From the NCBI GenBank assembly GCA_048526005.1, contig DBFVEH010000013.1, positions 97,642 to 161,641 of the forward strand: a stretch of DNA of 64,000 bases, in the 5' to 3' direction. A program made the translations under genes and the position numbers. Each line of letters opens with the position of its first letter. The stretch's first letter is position 1. This document shows positions 8,388-16,631 of this stretch, piece by piece. Under the pieces are notes generated by a model. The model had not been told where the DNA came from. It was given only the letters and a program-made list of their open reading frames with translations, and ran no database searches. The stretch comes from QALR01 sp900552255. GTDB taxonomy: Bacteria > Bacillota > Clostridia > Oscillospirales > CAG-272.

Positions 8388-9701
8388 ATGGTTGCGGAAC
8401 AAAAATTACTTCATACAAATCTTACGACAGGCGAAAACGGGCATCTTCTGTTTGCCGGTGTGGATACCGTCGCGTTGGCGGAGAAATACGGCACGCCGCT
8501 CTTTCTCATCGATGATGAACGGGTGCGCGAACGCTGCCGCGAATATAAGATTGCCATGAAAAAGTATTTCGGTGACGGCTCCCTCCCGCTTTACGCCTCC
8601 AAGGCGCTCAGCTTCAAGGAGATTTATCGGATTATGGCGGATGAGGGCATGGGAACCGACATCGTTTCCTCCGGAGAGCTTTTCACGGCGGTGTCCGCGG
8701 GCTTTCCGATGGAACGCGCCTTTTTCCATGGTAACAACAAGACGGATTTCGATATCGAATACGCCATAAAAAACGGAATCGGTTACTTTATCGTGGACGG
8801 TATGGAGGAGCTGGAGCGCATCGACGAATACGCCGGCCGCGCTGGCATCCGTCAGAAGATCCTTCTGCGCATCACACCCGGCATCGACCCGCATACGCAT
8901 AAAAAAATCAGTACCGGCGGCGTGGATTCCAAATTCGGCTCCGCCATCGAAACAGGCCTTGCATCAAAAATCACGAGAGAGGCGCTCTCGAAACAGAATG
9001 TGGAGCTTGTGGGCTTCCACTGCCATATCGGCTCGCAGATTTTCGACATCGAGCCGTATACGACCGCGGCCGACATCATGATCGCTTTTATCGCCGATAT
9101 GCGCGACAGGTACGGCTTTGAGGCCGAAATCTTGAATCTCGGCGGCGGCTTCGGCGTGCGGTATGTCGAGGGCGACCCTGAAATCGACATCACGGCGAAT
9201 ATCAAGGATATTTCCGAGCACATTAAAGCGAGATGCAGGGAGCATGAGGTGAAGCTGCCGCGGATTCTGCTCGAACCCGGCAGGAGCATCGTTGCCGACG
9301 CCGGTATCACGCTTTATACGGTCGGTAGCGTCAAGGAGATCCCGGGCTTTAAGAATTATGTGTCGATCGACGGCGGGATGACGGATAATCCCCGTTATAC
9401 GCTTTATCAGTCGTCCTACACGGTGCTGGTTGCCAATAAGATGGACGAGCCTGCGGATTTCGTATGCACCGTCGGCGGCAGATGCTGCGAGAGCGGCGAT
9501 CTGATTCAGGAGAATGTGAAGATCCCGAAGCCGGCGAGAGGCGATATCCTCGCCGTGCTTGTGACGGGCGCCTATAATTATTCGATGGCGTCCAATTATA
9601 ACAGGGTGGGCAGACCGCCCGTCGTCGTGCTTCGCGGCGGACGCGATATTCTCGCCGTCAGACGCGAACGATTCGAGGATATCGTGGCCTGCGATCTGTA
9701 A
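8388..9701 (+). CDS. lysA: Diaminopimelate decarboxylase
   Basis: 437 residues. It decarboxylates meso-diaminopimelate to lysine, the final step. PLP Lys72 is in LYASKALS, the phosphate-binding glycine run is LNLGGGFGVRY, and LLEPGRSIVADAG and CCESGDLI match the alanine-racemase-like barrel and C-terminal domain. An AGGAGGGATAAAACA ribosome site precedes the ATG. Confidence 0.96.
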   Translation: MVAEQKLLHTNLTTGENGHLLFAGVDTVALAEKYGTPLFLIDDERVRERCREYKIAMKKYFGDGSLPLYASKALSFKEIYRIMADEGMGTDIVSSGELFTAVSAGFPMERAFFHGNNKTDFDIEYAIKNGIGYFIVDGMEELERIDEYAGRAGIRQKILLRITPGIDPHTHKKISTGGVDSKFGSAIETGLASKITREALSKQNVELVGFHCHIGSQIFDIEPYTTAADIMIAFIADMRDRYGFEAEILNLGGGFGVRYVEGDPEIDITANIKDISEHIKARCREHEVKLPRILLEPGRSIVADAGITLYTVGSVKEIPGFKNYVSIDGGMTDNPRYTLYQSSYTVLVANKMDEPADFVCTVGGRCCESGDLIQENVKIPKPARGDILAVLVTGAYNYSMASNYNRVGRPPVVVLRGGRDILAVRRERFEDIVACDL

Positions 9702-9729
9702 CGACGTTTTGACGGAGAATGGGAAACAT

Positions 9730-11040
9730 ATGATAGTGACAAAATTCGGCGGGAGCTCGCTTGCGGATTCCGCGCAGTTCAAAAAAGTTAAAGAGATTAT
9801 AGACGCGGATTCCCGCCGCCGCGTCGTCGTGGTCTCGGCGCCGGGGAAACGGGAGGCGGGCGACAACAAAATCACCGATCTTTTGTATACGCTGGACGGG
9901 CACCTGCGCTATGGGGTGCCGGACGATAAGATTTGGGATTCCATCGCGGGACGGTATGCGGAGATCGCGCGGTCTCTCGGACTTTCGATCGATATCGACG
10001 CCGAGCTGCGGGCATTTGCAAAGGCGCTCGGGAAGAATACGGATCAAAGCCTGCTTGTCAGCCGCGGCGAATATTTCTGCGCGAGACTGATGAGCGCCTA
10101 CCTCGGCTTTGCCTTTGTCGACGCGGCGGACGTCATCCGGTTTTCCTTTGACGGCAGGCTCGATTTGGAGGCAAGCGCAAGGCTTGTCCGCGAGGCGTTT
10201 GAGACGCATGGCAGTCTTGTCGTGCCGGGCTTTTACGGCGCGTATCCCAACGGGGACATTCATCTGTTTTCACGCGGCGGGTCGGATATCACAGGCTCCT
10301 ATCTCGCAAGATTTTTGAGTGCGGAGGTCTATGAGAACTGGACGGATGTTTCCGGTATTTATTCGGCGGATCCGAGACTTGCAAAAAATCCGAAGCCGAT
10401 CGGACGCATCACCTATGAGGAGCTGCGCGAGCTTTCCTATATGGGAGCGAACGTGCTTCATGAGGACAGCATTCTGCCTGTGCAGGACTGCGGAATCGCC
10501 ATCAACATCCGCAATACCAACGAGCCGGAGCATGACGGCACCGTGATCACGCGGGATGCCGGAGAGGGCACGCCGGTCACGGGAATCGCCGGCAAAAAGG
10601 GTTTCATTTCCTTTGTCATTCACAAAAAGCATATGTCGGGCGAGATCGGCTTTTTGAGAAAGGTTTTGACTATATTTGAGGGGTACGGCATCAATGTCGA
10701 GCATATCCCGACCGGCATGGACGTCATCAGTGTCGTTGTGCTTGAAGAACAGGCGGCAAGGCATGTGCATGCGATCATTTCGGAAATCGAGAGCACGCTC
10801 GGGGCGCAGGTCACGGTCGACCGGAATCTTTCTCTGATTGCGATTGTCGGACGAAATATGACGGGGCGCTACGGGATCAGCGCGTCGGTATTCGGGATTT
10901 TCGGAAAAAACGGCATCAACATCAAGGTGATCGTGCAGTCTCCGGATGAACTGAATATCATCGTAGGCATCGATGCGGAGCATCATGAAAGGGCGATCGG
11001 ATGTCTCTATGACGGACTTTGCGCCGCCGGACTTTTGTGA
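9730..11040 (+). CDS. lysC: Aspartate kinase with C-terminal ACT domains
   Basis: 436 residues. It phosphorylates aspartate at the head of the pathway. The kinase starts with VTKFGGSSLAD, and two ACT-type regions follow (about 295-360 and 370-436), the usual site of lysine or threonine feedback. The ATG at 9730 places KFGGSS at the expected position; the open frame can be extended to a TTG at 9709, but the GGAG at 9714 suits 9730. Besides allosteric control it is under the lysine riboswitch. Confidence 0.93.
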   Translation: MIVTKFGGSSLADSAQFKKVKEIIDADSRRRVVVVSAPGKREAGDNKITDLLYTLDGHLRYGVPDDKIWDSIAGRYAEIARSLGLSIDIDAELRAFAKALGKNTDQSLLVSRGEYFCARLMSAYLGFAFVDAADVIRFSFDGRLDLEASARLVREAFETHGSLVVPGFYGAYPNGDIHLFSRGGSDITGSYLARFLSAEVYENWTDVSGIYSADPRLAKNPKPIGRITYEELRELSYMGANVLHEDSILPVQDCGIAINIRNTNEPEHDGTVITRDAGEGTPVTGIAGKKGFISFVIHKKHMSGEIGFLRKVLTIFEGYGINVEHIPTGMDVISVVVLEEQAARHVHAIISEIESTLGAQVTVDRNLSLIAIVGRNMTGRYGISASVFGIFGKNGINIKVIVQSPDELNIIVGIDAEHHERAIGCLYDGLCAAGLL

Positions 11041-11119
11041 ACGGCGGACGGAAAAGAGCATATAATACATCAAACAAATACGGGGCGATATGAAAGACGC
11101 TCCGAGGGGAGTGGCTTTT

Positions 11120-12121
11120 ATGAGGGAATATAACGTTGCCGTTCTCGGCGCGACGGGCGCTGTCGGACGGGAAATGGTGAAAATATTGGAGGAGCGGAAT
11201 TTTCCTGTTAAAAACTTAATCCCGCTTGCCAGCGCAAGGAGCGCGGGCACGGCGATCGGGTTTCATGGGGAAAGCGTCACGGTGAGGGAGGTATCTCCTG
11301 CTTCCTTTGCGGGTGTGGACATCGTTCTCGGAGCGGCGCCAAACAAGCTGGCGCGTGAATATGCGCCCCATATCACGGCGGCGGGCGCGGTGTTTGTCGA
11401 CAATTCCAGCGCATTCCGCATGGAGGCGGACGTGCCGCTTGTCATCCCGGAGATCAATCCGGAGGACGCAGCCCGGCATCATGGCATCATCTCCAATCCG
11501 AACTGTTCGACGATCGTCACGCTTGTGGCGGTGAACGCGATCGGAAAGTTGTCCCCGATCCGGTCGATGACGGTATCCACCTATCAGGCGGTTTCCGGTG
11601 CGGGCGCGGGCGGTCCCGTCGAGCTGGAAGCGGAGATTGCGGCGATTTCTGCCGGAGAGCGTTATGAGCCTTCGGTTTTTCCGTATCAGATCGCGTATAA
11701 TCTGATCCCGCAGATCGGAGATTTTATGGAAAACGGTTATACCGCCGAGGAAATGAAAATGCAGAATGAGGGCAGAAAGATCCTGCATTTGCCGGAGCTT
11801 CGCGTCGGATGTACCTGTGTTCGCGTTCCGGTTGTGAGAAGCCATTCGATTTCCGTATCCTTGATTACGGAGCGGCAGGTATCGCCTGACGAGGCGCGTG
11901 CCGCGGTGGCGGCGGCTCCGGGATGTCGGCTTGTCGATGATCCGGCGGGAAAGAAGTATCCGATGCCGCTCGACACCTCCGATCAGGATCTTGTTTTTGT
12001 CGGACGGATCCGTCAGGACATCGCAAACGAGAACGGACTTTCCCTTTGGTGCTGCGGCGATCAGGTGCGAAAGGGTGCTGCGACCAATACCGTGCAGATT
12101 GCGGAGCTGCTGATACAGTAA
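11120..12121 (+). CDS. asd: Aspartate-semialdehyde dehydrogenase
   Basis: 333 residues. It reduces aspartyl phosphate to the semialdehyde used by DapA. GATGAVGREM binds NADP, Cys129 in NPNCSTIV is the nucleophile, and CVRVPVVRSHS carries the substrate Arg and His. The ATG at 11120 has AGGGGAG in good position; a start at 11090 lacks one. A TATAAT at about 11060 in the 79-base gap has no good -35. Last gene of the operon, followed by a terminator. Confidence 0.95.
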   Translation: MREYNVAVLGATGAVGREMVKILEERNFPVKNLIPLASARSAGTAIGFHGESVTVREVSPASFAGVDIVLGAAPNKLAREYAPHITAAGAVFVDNSSAFRMEADVPLVIPEINPEDAARHHGIISNPNCSTIVTLVAVNAIGKLSPIRSMTVSTYQAVSGAGAGGPVELEAEIAAISAGERYEPSVFPYQIAYNLIPQIGDFMENGYTAEEMKMQNEGRKILHLPELRVGCTCVRVPVVRSHSISVSLITERQVSPDEARAAVAAAPGCRLVDDPAGKKYPMPLDTSDQDLVFVGRIRQDIANENGLSLWCCGDQVRKGAATNTVQIAELLIQ

Positions 12122-12150
12122 AAAGAGCGGTTGAAAGACCGCTCTTTTAT
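12121..12150 (+). terminator. Terminator of the dap/lys operon
   Basis: AAAAGAGCGGT and ACCGCTCTTTT form an 11-bp stem around TGAAAG, ending in a T run directly after the asd stop. Confidence 0.85.
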
Positions 12151-12157
12151 TGAGGTT

Positions 12158-12552
12158 TCTCCTTTCTGAAGGAAAAAGCACCAAAAGACTCATTGAGGCT
12201 ACCGCCTCAAACTCCCATGCTTCTGTTGGGAAGCGTATACACACGGCTCCCAACAGACGGAACCGCGCACCTGCGTGCGCTCTCCGTCATTCGCCGCGCG
12301 GGAAGTGATTGCCGCTGGGAAGCCTGCGCCCGCAGGCGCAAGGCGCGCGCCGTGTGAGCGCCCTCCGGCACGATGTTTGCGAAAGGGGCGGCTGACGGAT
12401 CACGCGAGCTTCGCGAGCGTGGACGCCGTCTTTCATAGCCGCCACCGAACCGCTGCCAGCCGCACAAACGATCGAACGGAACGTTCGCGGCTTCTTTTCG
12501 TTCTTTTCTTGTACGGACAAGAAAAGAACACGTTTCTCCTTTCCAAAGGAGA
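12158..12552 (-). repeat. Structured intergenic repeat, copy R1
   Basis: About 395 bp, minus orientation when the CTCCTTT..AAAGGAG hairpin is taken as the start. It shares hairpins and long identical blocks with the copies at 53827, 54234, 56860, 57267, 62895, 63301 and 63694. In R1 the fourth-from-start hairpin arms are CGAACG/CGTTCG, the penultimate hairpin is TTGAGGC/GCCTCAA, and the central segment is a different hairpin from other copies. It sits between the asd terminator and the rnpB terminator. Confidence 0.85.
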
Positions 12553-12568
12553 AAAAATCTTCAAATAT

Positions 12569-12596
12569 AAAAAAACGGCGATATTCGCCGTTTTTT
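12569..12596 (-). terminator. Terminator after rnpB
   Basis: AAAAAACGGCGA and TCGCCGTTTTTT form a 12-bp stem with a TAT loop. It is symmetrical and could work both ways, but its position suits the 3' end of rnpB. Confidence 0.75.
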
Positions 12597-12603
12597 GTTT
12601 TAT

Positions 12604-12981
12604 CCATAAGCCGATCGTCCTGTAAGCCGGGTTCTGTCGAGAACAATCATCTATCTTTGCCGTATGTCGCCATACGGCTCGCAGAAAAATTCTGCTGCCA
12701 CCTCGCATAGAGCAATACTGCTCGGCCGGGCAAGCCAAAATCTGCGGGGTGTTGCTTCGGATAGGGTTTACATGGCACGCGCGGTTACCCGCACGTCGGT
12801 GAGCTCTTACCTCGCCTTTCCATCCTTACCGCTTGCGCGGCGGTTTCTTTCTGTTGCACTTTCCCGGGAGTCGCCTCCGGCGGACGTTATCCGTTATCCT
12901 GCCCTGTGAAGCCCGGACTTTCCTCATGATAATACCTTTCGGCGACATATCACGCGATTGTTCGGTGCGGTCGGCTTATAT
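12604..12981 (-). ncRNA. rnpB: RNase P RNA
   Basis: The reverse strand carries GAGGAAAGTCCGGGCTT (12909-12925) and ACAGAACCCGGCTTACAGG (12619-12637), the universally conserved blocks of bacterial RNase P RNA. P1 forms between ATAAGCCGA (12971-12979) and TCGGCTTAT (12606-12614). The RNA processes tRNA 5' ends. Its 5' end directly abuts the stop codon of the upstream membrane protein gene and I find no good promoter in between, so it may be cut from a longer transcript or have a promoter within that gene. Confidence 0.95.
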
Positions 12982-13947
12982 TCAGTTTTGGGTCGACGTT
13001 TCCTTTACGTCGATATGAGTGAGCCCTTCCGTGACGACGGAGGAAACCTCCTTTTTATACGTGTAATTTTCAAGCTCGGAGGTGCTTCTGTAAACAAGCA
13101 GCGGATAGGCAAAGGTTTCGCTGTTGAAATTTACATCGTTTTCGTAATACATATCGAGATAGAGATAGGTGATCTCATTGCCCTTGGCGGCATTGGCGCC
13201 CTTGTAAATATCGGAGGGATTGTTTACCTCCGGGACAGGATATGCATGTGAGGGCGATGTTTTTTCATCGCCGAACAGATCCACGTTTTCAAATACGATG
13301 CGCAGATATTGATAGACATTTTTTTCATCGGAAAGATAGCTGTAGCTTGTGTAAACCTTGCCGTAATTATCGCGCAGAATGAAAACAAACGGCTGCTCGG
13401 AAAGGGCGATCTCGATCGGATTTTCTTCAACGGAGGCTTCATATTCCGCCTCGACGAGCGCTTCCAATGCGGTATTGGAGGCTTCTGGATTTTCTTCTTT
13501 CAGCCTTGCAAGAATTTCGGCTTTTCGTGCTTCCGTTTCTTTTTCATAAAGTTCATCGTACAGCTTGTCCCTTGAGCTGTTGTTATAGCGAACGGTGAGC
13601 TGAAGCTCATTTGTCGCAGGGATATAACGGATATCGTAGATCCCGAAATAGCCATCCTGTGCAACGTGCTCTGCCGGTTCTTGAGAATAAATCGTCATGC
13701 TGCCGCCCGATTCCGTATAGGCCGCGAGCATCTGTTCCGTCCAAATCAGCTTTGAAAGATTTTTCGGCGGCTTACCTGAGCAGAGCCGAAAGAACAAGAT
13801 TCCATAGACAAAAAGAATCAAAAGGACACCGATCGTCTTGAGAATGGTTTTCAGGGTTCTCCAGCTGAAGAACTTTCCGAGCTTTGATTTGCTTTGATAG
13901 ACGAGCTCCTCTGAGTAATCGCCGTAATCGTTATAATTCTCCGCCAA
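12982..13947 (-). CDS. Hypothetical single-pass membrane protein
   Basis: 321 residues from a TTG start at 13947. That TTG is preceded by a near-perfect GGAGGTGATTC ribosome site, whereas the ATG at 13971 has none. A cytoplasmic N-terminus of about 30 residues is followed by one membrane segment (TLKTILKTIGVLLILFVYG) and a large extracytoplasmic region with an acidic helical stretch (KETEARKAEILARLKEENPEA). I do not recognise the family. rnpB starts at its stop codon. Confidence 0.8.
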   Translation of the reverse strand: MAENYNDYGDYSEELVYQSKSKLGKFFSWRTLKTILKTIGVLLILFVYGILFFRLCSGKPPKNLSKLIWTEQMLAAYTESGGSMTIYSQEPAEHVAQDGYFGIYDIRYIPATNELQLTVRYNNSSRDKLYDELYEKETEARKAEILARLKEENPEASNTALEALVEAEYEASVEENPIEIALSEQPFVFILRDNYGKVYTSYSYLSDEKNVYQYLRIVFENVDLFGDEKTSPSHAYPVPEVNNPSDIYKGANAAKGNEITYLYLDMYYENDVNFNSETFAYPLLVYRSTSELENYTYKKEVSSVVTEGLTHIDVKETSTQN

Positions 13948-13987
13948 AGAATCACCTCCCGCAAAAATCATTTTCTTTATACATTAT

Positions 13988-14016
13988 AGTATATAGTATC
14001 TGCCGGATAAAGTCAA
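13988..14016 (-). promoter_or_regulatory. Promoter of the membrane protein gene (and possibly rnpB)
   Basis: On the minus strand TTGACT (14011-14016), a 17-base spacer and TATACT (13988-13993). Confidence 0.8.
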
Positions 14017-14107
14017 GATTTTCAAATTTTTTGCGAAAATCCGTGAATATTTATTTCTTACCTCGATTGCCGAAAACAAGCTTCCCAGCAAAGCCCGGCC
14101 TATAAAC

Positions 14108-14135
14108 AAAAAATCCCGCTTAGAAGGCGAGATTC
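14108..14135 (-). terminator. Terminator after tRNA-Glu
   Basis: Minus strand AATCTCGC and GCGGGATT form an 8-bp stem (one G-T pair) followed by TTTTTG. Confidence 0.65.
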
Positions 14136-14145
14136 CATGATGTTA

Positions 14146-14220
14146 TGGTGACCCGGACGAGAATCGAACTCGTGTTACCGCCGTGAAAGGGCGGTGTCTT
14201 AGCCGCTTGACCACCGGGCC
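14146..14220 (-). tRNA. tRNA-Glu (UUC)
   Basis: 75 bases with encoded CCA. The acceptor arm GGCCCGG pairs with CCGGGTC, the anticodon loop is CTTTCAC (UUC) and the T arm reads GAGTTCGATTCTC. Confidence 0.95.
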
Positions 14221-14247
14221 GGATCGACGGCCGATTTTCGGCCGTCT

Positions 14248-14324
14248 TGGTAGCGGAAGTTGGATTTGAACCCACGACCCTCCGGGTATGAACCGAATGC
14301 TCTAGCCAACTGAGCTATTCCGCC
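14248..14324 (-). tRNA. tRNA-Met (CAU), elongator type
   Basis: 77 bases with CCA. The anticodon loop is TTCATAC. The paired first base and body closely resemble elongator tRNA-Met rather than the initiator. Transcribed ahead of tRNA-Glu. Confidence 0.9.
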
Positions 14325-14337
14325 ACAAAACTTAAAA

Positions 14338-14368
14338 AATCACGCATAATCGGGAACGCTTCGCGTGA
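14338..14368 (-). terminator. Terminator-like hairpin in the tRNA-Met leader
   Basis: Minus strand ATCACGC and GCGTGAT form a 7-bp stem with a 17-base loop, followed by TTTTTTAAG. It lies between the promoter and the mature tRNA, so it is either a processing structure or a leaky attenuator. Confidence 0.4.
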
Positions 14369-14377
14369 TGCTCGAAT

Positions 14378-14406
14378 ATTATAGCACAAGCATCAAGGTT
14401 TGTCAA
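14378..14406 (-). promoter_or_regulatory. Promoter of tRNA-Met/tRNA-Glu
   Basis: Minus strand TTGACA (14401-14406), 17-base spacer, TATAAT (14378-14383): full consensus, as expected for a stable RNA promoter. Confidence 0.9.
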
Positions 14407-14479
14407 TAGTTTTATAAAAAATATGTGAGGAAAACCGCCTCTAAATTTTAAAATCCGGTGAAAAATTTTAAAAAAAGTG

Positions 14480-14508
14480 TTGACAAGCGCAGTGCAATAT
14501 GGTATACT
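14480..14508 (+). promoter_or_regulatory. Promoter of the Val-Asp-Phe-Gly tRNA cluster
   Basis: TTGACA (14480-14485), 17-base spacer, TATACT (14503-14508), 45 bases ahead of tRNA-Val and divergent from the tRNA-Met promoter. Confidence 0.9.
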
Positions 14509-14552
14509 AAACACCGTCGCAAGGGGAAAGCCTTTGTCGAAGCGGTTGGCTT

Positions 14553-14628
14553 GGGAGCATAGCTCAGCTGGGAGAGCATCTGCCTTACAAGCAGAGGGTC
14601 ATAGGTTCGAGCCCTATTGTTCCCACCA
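14553..14628 (+). tRNA. tRNA-Val (UAC)
   Basis: 76 bases with CCA; anticodon loop TTACAAG, T arm ATAGGTTCGAGCCCTAT. Confidence 0.95.
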
Positions 14629-14653
14629 GAAAATCGTCTTTCGATTTTCTTTT

Positions 14654-14730
14654 GGCCCGGTAGTTCAGTTGGTTAGAACGCTAGCCTGTCACGCTAGAGG
14701 TCGTGGGTTCGAGTCCCATCCGGGTCGCCA
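14654..14730 (+). tRNA. tRNA-Asp (GUC)
   Basis: 77 bases, ends GCCA; anticodon loop CTGTCAC between CTAGC and GCTAG arms. Confidence 0.95.
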
Positions 14731-14809
14731 TTTTACAGGTTTTTATTGTAACACTGTGGAATTCGCCTACAAGAAAGACGGCCGGCGGTCGGTTTTTGTT
14801 TTGCGGCAT

Positions 14810-14885
14810 GCCTCTGTAGCTCAGTTGGTAGAGCAGGGGACTGAAAATCCCCGTGTCGTTGGTTCGATTCCGATCGGAGGCACCA
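14810..14885 (+). tRNA. tRNA-Phe (GAA)
   Basis: 76 bases with CCA; anticodon loop CTGAAAA between GGGGA and TCCCC arms. Confidence 0.95.
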
Positions 14886-14890
14886 TATCT

Positions 14891-14966
14891 GCGGATTTAG
14901 CTCATTTGGTAGAGCGCGACCTTGCCAAGGTCGAGGTGGCGGGTTCGAGCCCCGTAATCCGCTCCA
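14891..14966 (+). tRNA. tRNA-Gly (GCC)
   Basis: 76 bases with CCA; anticodon loop TTGCCAA between CGACC and GGTCG arms. Five bases after tRNA-Phe. Confidence 0.95.
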
Positions 14967-14980
14967 CTCTTCACAAGAGA

Positions 14981-15028
14981 AAAAGCATAGTGCTGTTCTG
15001 ATTTTTAAGTCCAGCGCTATGTTTTTTC
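14981..15028 (+). terminator. Terminator of the tRNA cluster
   Basis: AAAAGCATAGTGCTG pairs with CAGCGCTATGTTTTTT around a 16-base loop, ending in TTTTTTCTT. Confidence 0.7.
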
Positions 15029-15535
15029 TTATTTTTCACCTCTCCTACATTCTCTTGTTTTCTCCTGATTTCTCTTGTTTTTCGTATAAAATGGGTGTAT
15101 TTTTTCTCATTCAGGTGTAAAACGGGTGTAATTTTTCTTCCTTTTTTCTCGACAAAAAGAACGGGGCGATCGCCGCGAATCTGCGGCTTTCTCGCCCCGT
15201 AAACCGCTCCAAATTTTGTTGGAGCGCGGCTCCAAGACGCGAAAAGCAAGAAAGCCCGTCGAGGATTTTGAGGGCGGTTTTGCTTTTCGTGTTTTTTATA
15301 CCGTAAGGTTCTCCGACTGGCTGGACGAGAATAAAACGCTTCTCGATTTTGCTCAGAGCTGCAATCGGCGAAGCGTCCCGGTCTCCGTTGGAGACTTTGA
15401 CGCCGTTTGGCAAACAGCAGCTTGCGGCTGGTTGACTGCGCGAATCGATATCTGGGAAGTGTCATCATGTTTATTGGAGGGAAATTCACGCTTATTGCTG
15501 CTCACAAAATTTGACAGCTATTTTTAAATTTTGTA
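15029..15535. other. Gene-free 500-base stretch between tRNA-Gly and tRNA-Cys
   Basis: It holds TTCTCTTGTTTT direct repeats (about 15052-15083), two GGGTGTA-containing repeats (about 15094-15132), and a palindrome with arms ACGGGGCGA (15161-15169) and TCGCCCCGT (15192-15200) beside a T-rich run on the minus strand. Open frames on minus (to 172 codons) have no ribosome site and look random. It could be a decayed insertion next to tRNA genes, but no integrase motif is visible. Confidence 0.4.
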
Positions 15536-15564
15536 TTGACAAGGATTCTAAATTCTGCTATACT
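15536..15564 (+). promoter_or_regulatory. Promoter of tRNA-Cys
   Basis: TTGACA (15536-15541), 17-base spacer, TATACT (15559-15564), followed by a leader of about 95 bases. Confidence 0.85.
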
Positions 15565-15600
15565 ACAAATAGCGGCTCCGAAAATATAAAAGGAATTGCA

Positions 15601-15665
15601 ATGATGATCAGCGTCTATCTCATGTTCCAACTATGGTTTCGTAGCCATTTCTTTTTCAATATTCC

Positions 15666-15675
<10 letters not shown>
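15601..15675 (+). CDS. Possible 24-residue leader peptide ending inside tRNA-Cys
   Basis: An ATG ATG start preceded by AAAAGGAATTGCA opens a 24-codon frame whose product is strongly hydrophobic and aromatic (MMISVYLMFQLWF, then RSHFFFNIPAP). The stop TAG at 15673-15675 lies within the tRNA acceptor/D region. It may be chance, a short membrane peptide, or a leader whose translation competes with tRNA folding. No family recognised. Confidence 0.25.
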
Positions 15676-15740
<65 letters not shown>

Positions 15741-15770
15741 AGAAATCTGGAGAGAACGGATATCAGACCG

Positions 15771-15804
15771 AAAAAAGCCCGAAAACTATGTTTCGGGCTT
15801 TTTT
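15771..15804 (+). terminator. Terminator after tRNA-Cys
   Basis: AAAAAAGCCCGAAA and TTTCGGGCTTTTTT form a 14-bp stem with an ACTATG loop. Confidence 0.85.
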
Positions 15805-15942
15805 CATGCCTTTTTTCAAAGGGCAGCTCCGTAAACATCAAAGATGGTTTTTCATATGTGCCCCGGAAATTGGATAGGGAACGGCAATCATAAGGGACAA
15901 AAAGTATGCACTTCGGAGATATATTTTGTCCTTTTCTGCTTT

Positions 15943-16467
15943 TTATAACACAGTACTTGCTTTGACAAGATGAACAGTCATTTTGCTCATTTCTTCCGGC
16001 GTTTCCGCGAAATCACGGCGCACCCAGCCGTCGAGCAGACCGTAAAGACCATACGCATAGAATTTCTCACGATACCATCGGTCGGGCACGTTGACTTGCG
16101 GCTCGATCATGATTTCCTTGAATGCGTCAAATACAAGCATATCAAGCCCTGCACGATATATTGTTTTCAGTATTTTCTGCATTCCTGCGTTATAATCAAA
16201 AAATGCAGAAGCATTTCGAATGTCAAAGCGATTTCGCTCGGAAAGCTCGTGTTTCTCTGCATACCGTTCCCATGCGGTACGCAGCTTATATCGAATTGCA
16301 TCCTCTTTCGATTTAAAGTTTCGGAACCATGTGGCACGCCCTACGCCGGCGGTTGCGGTGATCTCGTCTGCCGTGATCTTCTGAAAGTCCTTCTCGTTCA
16401 TCAACATGATCAAAGCGTCCGCCATACATTCCTTCAGAAATTCTGTCGTTTTGCTGCTTCTTCCCAT
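15943..16467 (-). CDS. TetR/AcrR family transcriptional regulator
   Basis: 174 residues from the ATG at 16467, which has AGGAGAGGCA in front; an upstream ATG at 16509 lacks a site. The N-terminus has the TetR helix-turn-helix (KITADEITATAGVGRATWFRNFKSKEDAI, residues about 30-58). The C-terminal ligand domain is unremarkable. It is divergent from an alpha/beta hydrolase gene, with a palindromic operator in the shared gap, so it most likely represses itself and the hydrolase. Confidence 0.88.
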   Translation of the reverse strand: MGRSSKTTEFLKECMADALIMLMNEKDFQKITADEITATAGVGRATWFRNFKSKEDAIRYKLRTAWERYAEKHELSERNRFDIRNASAFFDYNAGMQKILKTIYRAGLDMLVFDAFKEIMIEPQVNVPDRWYREKFYAYGLYGLLDGWVRRDFAETPEEMSKMTVHLVKASTVL

Positions 16468-16524
16468 TGCCTCTCCTGCTTTGATACGAAGAACCCTTGG
16501 CAGTATCAAATACCCGAAAGAAAA

Positions 16525-16592
16525 TTGACAAGGGAATCCGTAATTTATATAATAATGATATGATCGTATCTATTCAATATGATCATATCATT
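16525..16592 (+). promoter_or_regulatory. Hydrolase promoter with downstream TetR-type operator
   Basis: TTGACA (16525-16530), 17-base spacer, TATAAT (16548-16553). Directly downstream, AATGATATGATC (16554-16565) is repeated inverted as GATCATATCATT (16581-16592), a perfect 12-bp inverted repeat with 15 bases between, placed over the transcription start. The likely binder is the adjacent TetR protein. Confidence 0.8.
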
Positions 16593-16631
16593 ATGAAAGA
16601 GCAATGTCAAGCCCCTAAAGGAGGAAGAAAT

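Noticed and set aside
11055..11070. Promoter between lysC and asd
   Set aside because: TATAAT is present, but the only -35-like TTGTGA is 20 bases away; too weak to call.
12158..12552. Insertion sequence or classical MITE
   Set aside because: The two ends are different palindromes rather than inverted copies of each other, and no target-site duplication or transposase is visible. A non-autonomous mobile element of another type is not excluded.
15111..15489. Minus-strand frames of 100 and 172 codons between tRNA-Gly and tRNA-Cys
   Set aside because: Overlapping frames without ribosome sites, low-complexity and basic; no phage or integrase motif.
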